In this document: positions 33,933-42,338 of the stretch, piece by piece
Layout of the letters: each line of letters begins with the position of its first letter
Position numbering within the stretch: the stretch's first letter is position 1
Source of the DNA: CAIUGU01 sp965279735
Lineage (GTDB): Bacteria > Pseudomonadota > Gammaproteobacteria > Steroidobacterales > Steroidobacteraceae
DNA: 64,000 nucleotides
Direction of reading: 5' to 3'
Assembly (NCBI GenBank): GCA_965279735.1
Contig: OZ257260.1
Location: 1,302,001-1,366,000 of the forward strand
Position numbers and translations under genes: made by a program
Notes under the pieces: generated by a model
What the model saw: only the letters and a program-made list of their open reading frames with translations
What the model was told of the DNA's origin: nothing
The model's database searches: none

Positions 33933-34621
33933 GCCTGACAGTCGCCTACGTCGCTCTCTTCACCGGCATCCTCGTCTGGTGGTTGATCGTCAGGCGACTG
34001 ACGGTCAAGTCCTGGGAGAATGCAGGCACGCTTGAGGCGCCGGATACGGTCGGTCAATCGGAAACGCCTGCGGCCAGGATCGGCCTCTGGATCTTTCTCG
34101 CGGTCGTCACTTCCTTGTTTGGTCTGTTCATTACCGCGTACTACATGCGCATGGGGCACGGACACGGGGCGGTTGCTCCGTATGCCGACTGGATTGCGGT
34201 CAACGATCCACCGGTGCTGTGGCTCAATACCGCCTTGCTGCTGTTCGGCAGCATCGCGATGCAATGGGCCCGGACGGCTGTCTCGACAGGTGCCAAGGAG
34301 CGCGCGAAGTTTGCACTTTCAGCAGCCGGCGTCCTCACCATAGCCTTCCTCATAGGACAGTGGAGCGCATGGGTGCAACTCGAATCCGCGGGATTCTTCA
34401 CACCCGCCAACCCGGCAATCGCGTTCTTCTACGTACTGACTGCCCTGCATGGTTTGCACCTAATCTGCGGATTGTATGTGTGGGGCAGAACCGTCGTGCG
34501 CATGTGGCGTCCCGGCGTCGAGCTGATCGATGTGAAGCTCAGCATCGACCTGTGTGCCGTCTACTGGCATTACCTGCTGATCGTCTGGCTGGCCGTGTTC
34601 GCCATACTTCTGTCGACCTGA
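33929..34621 (+). CDS. Cytochrome c oxidase subunit III, first copy
   Basis: The 230-residue membrane protein has an N-terminal helix followed by the subunit III core: IGLWIFLAVVTSLFGLFITAYYMRM, AFFYVLTALHGLHLICGLYVW and VYWHYLLIVWLAVFAILL. ATG 33929 overlaps the end of subunit I. A second subunit III gene follows after 13 bp, and the two copies are clearly different in sequence. Confidence 0.9.
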   Translation: MSLTVAYVALFTGILVWWLIVRRLTVKSWENAGTLEAPDTVGQSETPAARIGLWIFLAVVTSLFGLFITAYYMRMGHGHGAVAPYADWIAVNDPPVLWLNTALLLFGSIAMQWARTAVSTGAKERAKFALSAAGVLTIAFLIGQWSAWVQLESAGFFTPANPAIAFFYVLTALHGLHLICGLYVWGRTVVRMWRPGVELIDVKLSIDLCAVYWHYLLIVWLAVFAILLST

Positions 34622-34634
34622 GGAATCCTCTCCC

Positions 34635-35324
34635 ATGGCCCAAGATGCTGTCGTCGCACAGTCCGCTGCCTCCCTGAAAGGCATGCAGGAAGCCGTTTCC
34701 GACTGGTCGGAAGACCGGAATGCGTTCCAGGTGCCCTGGGGCAAGGTGATGATGTGGATTTTCCTGCTCAGCGACACCTTCATCTTCAGCTGCTTCCTCA
34801 CCGGCTACATGAACGTGCGGATGTCGACGACGGTGCCGTGGCCCGTTCCCAGTGAGGTGTTCGCCCTCAACATCGGTGGGCACCACATTCCGCTCGCATT
34901 GATCGCGATCATGACGATGCTCCTGATCACCAGCAGCGGCACCATGGCCATGGCCGTGAACTTCGGTTACCGGCGCCACCGCGCCTACACCACCGCACTG
35001 ATGCTGATTACGGCCGGCTGCGGCGCGACCTTCGTAGGCATGCAGGCATTCGAGTGGACGAAGCTGATCGTCGAGGAAGGTGTCCGGCCGTGGGGCAACC
35101 CGATGGGCGCCGCCCAGTTCGGGTCTTCATTCTTCATGATCACCGGTTTCCACGGCTTGCACGTCTCGGCGGGCGTCATCTACCTGATCGTCGTCGCCAT
35201 GCGGGTGTGGAACGGCTTCTACGATCGCAAAGGCAGTTACGAGACGGTCGAAGTCGCCGGCCTGTACTGGCATTTCGTGGATCTCGTGTGGGTCTTCATC
35301 TTCGCGTTCTTCTATCTCTGGTAG
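34635..35324 (+). CDS. Cytochrome c oxidase subunit III, second copy
   Basis: The 229-residue protein has WGKVMMWIFLLSDTFIFSCFL, FFMITGFHGLHVSAGVIYL and AGLYWHFVDLVWVFIFAFFYLW, typical of CyoC/CtaE. Both subunit III copies have intact hallmark GLH and YWH motifs, so neither looks degenerate. Subunit IV follows within 10 bp. Confidence 0.92.
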   Translation: MAQDAVVAQSAASLKGMQEAVSDWSEDRNAFQVPWGKVMMWIFLLSDTFIFSCFLTGYMNVRMSTTVPWPVPSEVFALNIGGHHIPLALIAIMTMLLITSSGTMAMAVNFGYRRHRAYTTALMLITAGCGATFVGMQAFEWTKLIVEEGVRPWGNPMGAAQFGSSFFMITGFHGLHVSAGVIYLIVVAMRVWNGFYDRKGSYETVEVAGLYWHFVDLVWVFIFAFFYLW

Positions 35325-35333
35325 GTGATAACG

Positions 35334-35672
35334 ATGGAACACAAGGGCTCATCCCATGACGCGGAAGTGCCGCAGCATCCCGTCAGCATCTACATGTGGA
35401 TCTGGGCGCTGCTGTTCGTGTTCAGCGCGTTCTCCTACATGGTCGACTACCTCGAACTGCAGGGCATCCTCCGCTGGACGCTGATCCTCATCTTCATGAT
35501 GGTGAAAGCGGGGTTCATCGTGGCCATCTTCATGCACATGGCCTGGGAGCGTCTCGCGCTCAAGCTTGCGATCCTCGTGCCGCCGCTCTGCCTGCTGGTT
35601 CTCATCGCACTGATGGCGATCGAAGGCGACTACACCTTCGTCAACCGGCTTGCCTCGTTCGTGAAACCTTGA
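35334..35672 (+). CDS. Cytochrome c oxidase subunit IV (prokaryotic type)
   Basis: The 112-residue protein has three membrane helices (YMWIWALLFVFSAFSYMVDY, ILRWTLILIFMMVKAGFIVAIFMHM, LAILVPPLCLLVLIALMAI) and the VKAGFIVAIFMHM segment characteristic of CtaF/CyoD-like subunit IV. ATG 35334 is used; an in-frame GTG at 35325 directly after the previous stop is possible. Confidence 0.85.
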   Translation: MEHKGSSHDAEVPQHPVSIYMWIWALLFVFSAFSYMVDYLELQGILRWTLILIFMMVKAGFIVAIFMHMAWERLALKLAILVPPLCLLVLIALMAIEGDYTFVNRLASFVKP

Positions 35673-35690
35673 CCGGGTGCGGAGAAATTC

Positions 35691-36218
35691 ATGAGCGCAG
35701 CCCACGATCGCAAGTTCACGGACATGTTCACACTGGTGGTGGGCATTCTCGCCGGCATCGCATTCGGCATCTATTTCCTGGCGAGCTATGTCGCTGGCCG
35801 GACGCAGGAGAGCCAGGTGCGCGACGATGCTGCGTTCCAGCAGGAAGTCGCGGAGCGCATTGCACCCGTCGGCAAGGTCGCCATTGCCGGCAAGGACAAC
35901 TCGGCGTTCGAAGTGATTCCGGCCGCGACTGCCGCAGCAGTAGCTCCGGCTGTTTCAACTGAAGTGCTTTCAGGAGAACAGGTCTATCAGATGGCTTGCG
36001 TCATCTGCCATGGAGCCGGCGTAGCGGGTGCGCCCAAGTTTGCAGACAAGGTCGCTTGGGCACCGCATGTCGCGAAGGGTACCGAGACGTTACACAAGAA
36101 TGCCCTCACCGGCGTCCAGGGGACGGCAGGCGTGATGCCTGCCAAGGGCGGCCGTGTGGATCTGTCCGATCAGTCGGTGCTGAATGGCGTCGACTACATG
36201 GTCAACGCAGCGAAATAG
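35691..36218 (+). CDS. Membrane-anchored c5-like cytochrome
   Basis: The 175-residue protein has one N-terminal membrane anchor (MFTLVVGILAGIAFGIYFLASYV), an Ala-rich linker and a single haem site CVICHG, with a distal Met in GVMPAKGGR. The C-terminal pattern LSDQSVLNGVDYMV is that of cytochrome c5. It is the natural electron carrier or assembly partner for the adjacent oxidase. Confidence 0.9.
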   Translation: MSAAHDRKFTDMFTLVVGILAGIAFGIYFLASYVAGRTQESQVRDDAAFQQEVAERIAPVGKVAIAGKDNSAFEVIPAATAAAVAPAVSTEVLSGEQVYQMACVICHGAGVAGAPKFADKVAWAPHVAKGTETLHKNALTGVQGTAGVMPAKGGRVDLSDQSVLNGVDYMVNAAK

Positions 36219-36240
36219 TGTTGGCCCGAGGATGCGCGCA

Positions 36241-36690
36241 ATGATTGCTGCACAGGAAACCTTCGATCATCCCGCCAAAGCGAGGCTGACCCGTTTCATG
36301 GCGGCTGCGGTGGTTGCAGGCAGCGTACTCGCCACCCTCCCCACCCTGATGACCTGCGGAGGGGTCACGTTGCTGGAGGTCGCAGGAACCGCCCGCCAGA
36401 CGCACGGCATCCATCTCGCGGCGCTGGGGATTGGAACCGCCGTTGCACTCCTGGTCTGCGGAACGCTTCTGTATTCCATCAGCACTTTTCGAGCGACAGG
36501 CGAACAGGCATCGGTTGGGGTGCGGCGGGCGATCAAGGAAACAATATGGGGACTCGTGCCTGTTGCAATCCTGATTGGAGCGGCACTGCCGGCGGTTCAT
36601 GCCTTTGTCGTTACGGACGTTCCCGGCGACAGGCCGCTGGTGTCTACTGCCAGTCACCGCTGCGCGATCAATTCCGGCAATCAATCCTGA
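36241..36690 (+). CDS. Small membrane protein resembling the membrane part of oxidase subunit II
   Basis: The 149-residue protein has three hydrophobic segments (about 18-38, 57-80 and 101-123). The last two resemble the two helices of subunit II: HGIHLAALGIGTAVALLVCG, then VRRAIKETIWGLVPVAILIGAALPAV with the conserved E-x-x-W-x-L-x-P pattern. No CuA domain follows. ATG 36241 is nine bases after GAGG; ATG 36232 is possible. Its position at the end of the operon suggests a role in the oxidase, but I cannot name one. Confidence 0.65.
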   Translation: MIAAQETFDHPAKARLTRFMAAAVVAGSVLATLPTLMTCGGVTLLEVAGTARQTHGIHLAALGIGTAVALLVCGTLLYSISTFRATGEQASVGVRRAIKETIWGLVPVAILIGAALPAVHAFVVTDVPGDRPLVSTASHRCAINSGNQS

Positions 36691-36759
36691 GCAATGGCCT
36701 GAGCAATGGCCTGATCACGGCCTGATAGCTCGCATGATCAAGGGCCGGAAGATTCCGGC

Positions 36760-37179
36760 CTACCACACGCCAACGTTCGGCATCGACGTCCACGGCTCCT
36801 TGAGGGGCCGCGCCTCCCCTTTCTGCAGCAGTTCGACAGAGATCCCGTCAGGCGAACGTACAAACGCCATCCGTCCATCCCGTGGCGGGCGGCTGATGGC
36901 AACGCCATGGTCCATCAGGCGTTGGCAGGACGCATAGATGTCGTCGACTTCATAGGCAAGATGACCAAACGCGCGGCCGACGCCATATTCCTCTGCGTCC
37001 CAGTTATAGGTCAGTTCGACCTCCGCCTTGCCGTCTCCCGGAGCGCTCAGGAAAACGAGCGTGAAGCGGCCCTTTTCATTGTCGATGCGTCTGCTTTCTG
37101 CAAGCCCCAGCGCTTTGCAGTAGAAAGCGAGTGAAGCCTCGAGATTGCGGACCCGTACCATCGTGTGCAGGTATTTCAT
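36760..37179 (-). CDS. VOC-family protein, glyoxalase I-like
   Basis: The 139-residue metalloenzyme resembles lactoylglutathione lyase. MKYLHTMVRVRNLEASLAFY opens the first beta-alpha module with a metal His, and VELTYNWDAEEYGVGRAFGHLAYEV holds the Glu and second His. VRSPDGISVELLQKG holds the final Glu. These four ligands match GloA. The start ATG 37179 aligns with GloA; the longer open frame is not conserved-looking. Confidence 0.88.
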   Translation of the reverse strand: MKYLHTMVRVRNLEASLAFYCKALGLAESRRIDNEKGRFTLVFLSAPGDGKAEVELTYNWDAEEYGVGRAFGHLAYEVDDIYASCQRLMDHGVAISRPPRDGRMAFVRSPDGISVELLQKGEARPLKEPWTSMPNVGVW

Positions 37180-37274
37180 CGGCCTGGGCTCCCGTTTTTC
37201 TGCCAGCCTGATCGCACCTATTCTTGCGCGCAAGCCCTGCTGAATGGAAGACAGCCCGCTTTCAGTGAAAGCCT

Positions 37275-37520
37275 TCAATCGCAATTGATGCACACAGGAG
37301 GCTGCCTGGGTGATCGCGGGGCTTCCTGGATGGACCTCGCTGCTTTCAGCCGGGGCAGCAACGCGCTGATGGCAACGTGCGCGTCCAGGCACAGCCTCGC
37401 CTCAAGCGTCAGCTTTGCCGGATTGCGAATGCGCTCATCCACCTCGTCGATGAACAGCGCATCCAGGGATTCGAGGTTGTCGATCGTCTGATCGATCAGG
37501 GTGACGGGATCGGTAAACAT
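37275..37520 (-). CDS. Small hypothetical protein
   Basis: The 81-residue protein MFTDPVTLIDQTIDNLESLD... is acidic and helical, ends in RQPPVCINCD and has no signal or known motif. It lies between the VOC gene and an inverted repeat at 37537-37574, which is immediately upstream of its start. Coding status is plausible but unproven. Confidence 0.5.
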   Translation of the reverse strand: MFTDPVTLIDQTIDNLESLDALFIDEVDERIRNPAKLTLEARLCLDAHVAISALLPRLKAARSIQEAPRSPRQPPVCINCD

Positions 37521-37536
37521 GGCGCAGTCCTCAAGC

Positions 37537-37574
37537 GATCACGGGAGCTGTTGTTATATACAGGTCCCGTGATC
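37537..37574. repeat. 38-bp inverted repeat
   Basis: Perfect 10-bp arms GATCACGGGA (37537-37546) and TCCCGTGATC (37565-37574) extend inward to CTG/CAG after one mismatch, leaving an AT-rich loop. It sits between two minus-strand genes with no T-run, so it may be an operator or a processed hairpin rather than a classical terminator. Confidence 0.8.
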
Positions 37575-37599
37575 CACGCAAGCACGACCGGAAAGAGCA

Positions 37600-37917
37600 T
37601 TACATGTCGAGGGTTTCCGCGAGCTCGATGGAGCCGCCGCCACCACCCAGCATCGGGCACGCCTTCGCTTTGGCAATGGCATCCTCCAGGCTCGAAGCCT
37701 CGATCAGGCTGTAACCACTGGTGGGATTGGCTCCACCGTTGTTTACCGTTGAACCATCGTTGAGCACGGTTGTGGACTTGCCCACCGGATGGCCGCCATC
37801 GATCACCGCCTTGCCCATCGAGCCAAACCACTTGCCCCAGTCGTCCATGGCCTTGGCTTGGGCTTCCTTGGTCGCCGGCGCCCCGCCGCCGTGATAGACA
37901 AACAGATACTTAGCCAT
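37600..37917 (-). CDS. YCII-related (YciI-like) protein
   Basis: The 105-residue protein has MAKYLFVYHGG at the start, then DWGKWFGSMGKAVIDGG and ASSLEDAIAKAKACPML, the dimeric ferredoxin-like layout of the YCII/DGPF group found near stress and sigma-factor genes. The catalytic role of these proteins is unproven. It is divergent from the PucR-type regulator with 120 bp between. Confidence 0.8.
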   Translation of the reverse strand: MAKYLFVYHGGGAPATKEAQAKAMDDWGKWFGSMGKAVIDGGHPVGKSTTVLNDGSTVNNGGANPTSGYSLIEASSLEDAIAKAKACPMLGGGGGSIELAETLDM

Positions 37918-38037
37918 CTCGATCTCCTGTGTTGATGCCGATCCTCGAAGACAGACTGGACACTATCACCAGCACATTGCAGGCACAGTAGGTAAAGTCA
38001 TGCCATATTCGATCCTGGCATTGGGCAGGTTGCACAT

Positions 38038-39327
38038 ATGGCTGACTACCACACGAATGCGCTGACCGAGGTTCTACGACGCCTGGGTGGCATCGCCTTC
38101 CTGCCGGCAGCCCTGCGTGAAATGGAAACACAAGGCGCGGCTGTCGACACTGACTTGCGGGAGCGGGTGCTGGGCGAAATTCCAGCCTTCACTGCCTCTC
38201 GCAACCCGGAGATCCTTCCTGAACTCGCCCGTCACGTTCTGGACCATCGCGATGAAATCCTGCGGCTGCTGAAGGAAGGCAATCCCGGAACGCTGGAGTT
38301 TGTCCGCGACCACGCGCGACGACGGGCGGAACAGCGTTTCCCCCTCGATGCAATGCTTCATGCCTATCGTTGTGGTCACAAGGTGTTCTCCCGCTGGCTC
38401 AGGCAGTCGATGGAAAGTGCTGCTCCTTCTGCCGAGGCAGCGCGCGAGGCCATCGCTGCAGTTGCCGATTTCGCCATTGAATACACCGATGCGATCAGTA
38501 CGCTGGCCGCAAGCGCTTATTCCTCACATACGCAATTGCTGGCCGATGTCGCGGGCGATCAGCGTGCGCAACTGCTCAATACCTTGCTTGGCGGGTACGA
38601 CGAATCGGATGGACGGGTGACACAGCTCCTGCGGGATGGCGGCTATCTGGACCAGAGGCTGTCGTTCTGTGTAGCGCTGGCGCGTTCGGTGGATCCGGCT
38701 GAAATGCTGAATCCTCCCCGCGCGCGTCGCATGATCGAAGCTGTCGAGGACGTATGCCAGTCGTCGTCTGCCCGGCTGCTGGTCGATCTGCACCGTCACA
38801 AGGTGACGATGATCTTTTCCGATCTGCGTCGTGCATCCGGCTGGACCGCGCCCGCCACGTCGCTTGCGAAACGCGTCACCGCGATGCTGTCTCAAGTGGG
38901 GAATGCAGTGCTTGTGGGCGTCAGCAATGACGTGCCTTCAACGGCGCACATTCCCGCGGCGTATCACGAAGCCCATGCGGCGCTTGAACTTGCCAAGGCC
39001 ACCGAACGTGTCCAGCAGTTCTCTGCCATTCCCACGCAGCGCGTGTTGCTGCATCTGGCGCGTGAGGAATTCCAGCGCGTTCTGCCCTCCTGGGCGAATG
39101 CGTTCTATCAGGCCGACGACGGCGCTCAGGGCGCATTGACTGCAACGTTGCAGGCCTATGCCGATGCAGACATGAACGTGCTGAAAGCCGCGGCCAGGCT
39201 GTCCGTTCACTCCAATACGATCTATGCCCGCTTCCAGAGAATCACCGACGTGACGGGACTGCGCGCGAGCCACTACCACGCGTTGAATGAGCTGCTGATC
39301 GTGGCGGGCTGCAGACCTCGCGTGTAA
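38038..39327 (+). CDS. PucR/CdaR-type transcriptional regulator
   Basis: The 429-residue protein has an N-terminal all-alpha region (to about 170) like RsbR/RsbT-antagonist domains, a central GGDEF-like CdaR segment, and a C-terminal PucR helix-turn-helix. The HTH is LQAYADADMNVLKAAARLS followed by VHSNTIYARFQRITDVTGL. The latter is the hallmark N-T-V/I-x-x-R-x-x-x-I. No ligand can be read. It is divergent from the YCII gene and followed by a terminator at 39435. Confidence 0.88.
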   Translation: MADYHTNALTEVLRRLGGIAFLPAALREMETQGAAVDTDLRERVLGEIPAFTASRNPEILPELARHVLDHRDEILRLLKEGNPGTLEFVRDHARRRAEQRFPLDAMLHAYRCGHKVFSRWLRQSMESAAPSAEAAREAIAAVADFAIEYTDAISTLAASAYSSHTQLLADVAGDQRAQLLNTLLGGYDESDGRVTQLLRDGGYLDQRLSFCVALARSVDPAEMLNPPRARRMIEAVEDVCQSSSARLLVDLHRHKVTMIFSDLRRASGWTAPATSLAKRVTAMLSQVGNAVLVGVSNDVPSTAHIPAAYHEAHAALELAKATERVQQFSAIPTQRVLLHLAREEFQRVLPSWANAFYQADDGAQGALTATLQAYADADMNVLKAAARLSVHSNTIYARFQRITDVTGLRASHYHALNELLIVAGCRPRV

Positions 39328-39434
39328 GCATCGACCTACAGACGGCTGCGGCGGAGTCTGAATAACGTCCTGCCTGAATCATGCGAAGCTTTCTCCCAGC
39401 TGATGACCAATCCCTAATAAGGTTCGTCCCAGTG

Positions 39435-39479
39435 AAAAGCCCGAATCGGACGTGCGACTGATTCGGGCTTTTTTATTTT
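39435..39479 (+). terminator. Strong bidirectional-looking terminator
   Basis: AAAAGCCCGAATC pairs with GATTCGGGCTTTT, followed by TTATTTT. It lies 107 bp after the PucR-type gene but only 12 bp before the next annotated ATG, so it may also act in the leader of that gene. Confidence 0.88.
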
Positions 39480-39490
39480 CCGGAGGCCGG

Positions 39491-40327
39491 ATGCCACGAA
39501 CTACAAGCTCTGAATCGAATAATTGTTCGTGGCAACCTGCATGGTGGATGACACTGGTGATGACGGCCGCTAGCGTCAGCACTATTTCTGCAGCCTCGCC
39601 CGCCCCGCCCGTTGCTCCTTACATTACCGCAGCGGCAGCTACGCTTGATCCTGTCGTGCAAGACGCGCTTCGGCGGATTAATGGAACAGGTCCGCAGCTT
39701 CTAGCACTGCGATCCTACCTTCGTGACGAATCCCTGGCTGACCACTGGAGTTGGACCGACACCCAGATCGCGGCGTTTGAGGGATCCGATGAACAGCGCC
39801 TTCTTGAGATGGAGATTGACAAGGTGCGCGTCGAGTTCGAACGTCTCAATCCCGGGTTCACGCTATTCGTCAATCCGGAAGTGAGAAGCCTTGAGCGCCA
39901 GCTCGGGCAATGGAACAGGAATAAATCCGTGGCTGCTTCATCTGCAGCGTTCGAGCGTGTGGTGAGTGCAGAGATTCGCACCAACGCGAAACTGGAGAAA
40001 GTAACGCCAGCTTCAACGCGTGCTTTCATCGCCCTCATCAAGCAGCTCGTTCCCCGACCGGCCCCCACGCTCGCCGCCCCTGGGCTTTCGCGCCACGGCC
40101 AGATGCGTGCAGTGGATTTCCAGATCCGTAAAGGTTCAGAAACCGTGGCGGGAGCCGATTCGACAGTCATTGCCACGCGCTGGGTCGCTCAAGGCTGGGC
40201 TGAAAAACTCAAAGTCGCCGTTGTCGCGTCGCGAGCGTCTTTCAGCGGCCCCCTGGAAAAGCCCGATGAGCCCTGGCACTACGAATACCAGCCTGCGAAA
40301 GATGAATTCGTCGAGGCTGGACGCTAA
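39491..40327 (+). CDS. Exported peptidase M15-like (D-Ala-D-Ala carboxypeptidase-type) protein
   Basis: The 278-residue protein has an export segment (WWMTLVMTAASVSTISAASPA). Near residue 200 SRHGQMRAVDFQI resembles the zinc motif S-x-H-x-x-x-x-A-x-D, and near the end DEPWHYEYQP gives the catalytic E-x-W-H. Together these suggest a zinc peptidoglycan peptidase of the VanY/M15 type, although the overall match is distant. GGAGG precedes ATG 39491, but ATG 39548 would also make a signal peptide. The 3' end overlaps the convergent transglutaminase by four bases. Confidence 0.65.
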   Translation: MPRTTSSESNNCSWQPAWWMTLVMTAASVSTISAASPAPPVAPYITAAAATLDPVVQDALRRINGTGPQLLALRSYLRDESLADHWSWTDTQIAAFEGSDEQRLLEMEIDKVRVEFERLNPGFTLFVNPEVRSLERQLGQWNRNKSVAASSAAFERVVSAEIRTNAKLEKVTPASTRAFIALIKQLVPRPAPTLAAPGLSRHGQMRAVDFQIRKGSETVAGADSTVIATRWVAQGWAEKLKVAVVASRASFSGPLEKPDEPWHYEYQPAKDEFVEAGR

Positions 40328-41205
40328 AGGGAAGATTGGGGTTCTTCCGCAAGTTCGTCGGTCTGGACCTGTACCTTCATCTGCAGAAAATCCTGTCGCG
40401 TGCCGTCAAAGGTCCCTGATACCGGCATCACGCCTCGTGGGTGGTGGCTGACACCGATAGGCACATGCTTCAGTGATGTCGGCTCACCCAGCGTCGGGTC
40501 GAAACCGCGCCAGCCGAGTCCTGGCAAGTACGCTTCCATCCATGCGTGAGTGGAAGCCCTGCCTGCAATCGAGGCCGCGCAATGCAGGTAACCACTGACG
40601 AAGCGGCTGGCAATTCCCAGCACGCGAGCGGCCTCCATCATCAACGTGGCCATGTCCCGGCATGAACCACTGCCCAGCTCCAGTGTCTGGACGGGTGACA
40701 GCACGCCCTTTTCAGTACGGCGAACATAGCGGATCTGCTGCTTGATGCTTGCGCCAATAGCCAGCAGCATCTGTTCGGCATCGGATCGCTGGTCCGGAGG
40801 CAACGTGCTCTCGATCCAGGCATGCACCCGGTCGCGCTCTTCGGCATATGAGGCAAGCTGGTACGCCGCTGCAATCGCCTGTTCCATCGGTTCGTATTCA
40901 AATGGCCATGAAATCCGCCACGGCTGGTGCAGATCCTTTGACGGAAAGGGTGGCGATCTTTGCACCGTGACATCGCTCAGGATTTCCAACGTATCCGCCT
41001 CGGCGATGCCATCGATGACCGCAACGGAGTTGCCGAACAGATCCCTCGCCCAGATGAGTCGATGCGCAGGGGTGATCGTCAGCGTCATGTTCAGTACGCG
41101 TAGGTCATGTCCCTCGCGGGGATGCAGAACCAGCCGGTGGCTCCCGAAACGCACCGGGCGAGTGTAGACATAGGTCGTTCGATGCTGGATGCGAAGACGG
41201 GACAT
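40324..41205 (-). CDS. Transglutaminase-like cysteine peptidase family protein
   Basis: The 293-residue protein has an N-terminal beta domain (RLRIQHRTTYVYTRPVRFG) and a transglutaminase core with catalytic Cys (ELGSGSCRDMATLMMEAAR), His (RASTHAWMEAYLPGLGW) and Asp (RGFDPTLGE). No signal peptide is seen. It follows the second transglutaminase gene by 10 bp. Related genes commonly lie with circularly permuted ATP-grasp and alpha-E proteins, absent here. Substrate unknown. Confidence 0.9.
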   Translation of the reverse strand: MSRLRIQHRTTYVYTRPVRFGSHRLVLHPREGHDLRVLNMTLTITPAHRLIWARDLFGNSVAVIDGIAEADTLEILSDVTVQRSPPFPSKDLHQPWRISWPFEYEPMEQAIAAAYQLASYAEERDRVHAWIESTLPPDQRSDAEQMLLAIGASIKQQIRYVRRTEKGVLSPVQTLELGSGSCRDMATLMMEAARVLGIASRFVSGYLHCAASIAGRASTHAWMEAYLPGLGWRGFDPTLGEPTSLKHVPIGVSHHPRGVMPVSGTFDGTRQDFLQMKVQVQTDELAEEPQSSL

Positions 41206-41215
41206 CGTGGCTGCC

Positions 41216-42079
41216 TCATGCCACGCCGGTCATGTCGAGCGAGACACCGTTGGCCCGGATGCGCGCGCGCGTGAGCGGAACGAATTCCTGCTTCGGCGCC
41301 AACTCGCATTTGACCGACATCCCGGTCAGGTTCACCGATCCGAAAATGCTGGCGAGGGCCGCATCCGCGGCGTCCCTCCCCGTCCCAATCCGCACCAGAC
41401 CGTTCAATGGGGCAAGTCGCGTGGCATCGAAGACCAGCCAGGTCCCACCGATGTGGCATTCGAAGCAGGCGTGAAAGTCCGCCGGCTCAAGCTGGTAGGC
41501 GTATCCGGAAAAGTAGCGCGCGGGAATGTTCAACGCGCGGCATAGCGCAATCCCCAGGTGCGCGAAGTCCCGACACACCCCGGTGCGCTGGGTGACCGTA
41601 TCGTAGGAGGAGGTATCGGAGCTGGTTGAGCCCCGGACGTATTCCACGTTCTCGTGGATCCAGTCGACGATTGCGATGACCCGGCGATAGGGATGGGTGA
41701 TCTTCCCGAACAGATCCCACGCGAGTCGACTCAACTTGTCGGACTGGCAATACCGGCTTGGAAACAGGAAGGGAATCGCATCCCGGTCGAGCTCAGCGAG
41801 CGAGATCTGGTCGAGCGTGCGGGCAGGCAGCAAGCGCGAATGGCATTCAACCGTGGCGGCATAGGAAATCGCGATGCGTTTCGTGCGTCCGGTTTTCAGC
41901 CGGATAAAGCGGCTATCCGTCCCTTGCGACACGAATTCCTCGAATTTGAGCGGCGGTTCCACCGTGAATTGTTCGCTCATGATGGTCTGCGAAGCGCTGC
42001 GCTGGGCATGCACGTTCAGCATCAGGGTCGTGGGGAATGCCACGTCATAGTTGAGCTGACTGGCCACATTGAAAAGCAT
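41216..42079 (-). CDS. Transglutaminase-like protein, second copy
   Basis: The 287-residue protein has the catalytic Cys in VTQRTGVCRDFAHLGIALC, a His in PADFHACFECHIGGTW and an Asp in LVFDATR. The sequence is distinct from its neighbour, especially around the His (no HAW motif). ATG 42079 (MLFNVASQLNYDV) is chosen; an in-frame start at 42124 would overlap the terminator-like hairpin region. Confidence 0.85.
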   Translation of the reverse strand: MLFNVASQLNYDVAFPTTLMLNVHAQRSASQTIMSEQFTVEPPLKFEEFVSQGTDSRFIRLKTGRTKRIAISYAATVECHSRLLPARTLDQISLAELDRDAIPFLFPSRYCQSDKLSRLAWDLFGKITHPYRRVIAIVDWIHENVEYVRGSTSSDTSSYDTVTQRTGVCRDFAHLGIALCRALNIPARYFSGYAYQLEPADFHACFECHIGGTWLVFDATRLAPLNGLVRIGTGRDAADAALASIFGSVNLTGMSVKCELAPKQEFVPLTRARIRANGVSLDMTGVA

Positions 42080-42132
42080 GGGAAACCCGCCGGGGCGCTT
42101 AAGGCACGCCGATTCCAGTACCAATAAAAATC

Positions 42133-42167
42133 GAGCCCGGAAGTTGCCTTGCCGGGCTCTTACGTTT
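42133..42167. terminator. Bidirectional terminator-like hairpin in a divergent promoter region
   Basis: GAGCCCGG (42133-42140) pairs with CCGGGCTC (42152-42159). On the plus strand TTACGTTTT follows, and on the minus strand GATTTTTATT follows. It is placed between divergent genes, 54 bp before the transglutaminase start. Confidence 0.6.
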
Positions 42168-42338
42168 TGGTACCTCGGGGAGAGATAGTCTCAACGCGCA
42201 TTCAAGATCGCAGATTGCTGCCAGACGGTGCGTAGGAGGAAAGCGCGCAGGAGTGTCAGATATGACTGACGTGGAGGCTCTTCGGGATTTTCCACAACTC
42301 CTCTGCACGGCGTAAGCTCCGCCGTAGGGGGAACAAAC

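Noticed and set aside
36743..36760. Perfect inverted repeat GGCCGGAA/TTCCGGCC after the VOC gene as a terminator
   Set aside because: It lies right at the stop codon but has no T-run on either strand, so I do not call it a terminator.
39340..39440. tRNA-like GGTTCGTCCC near 39420
   Set aside because: No acceptor or anticodon stem can be built around it.
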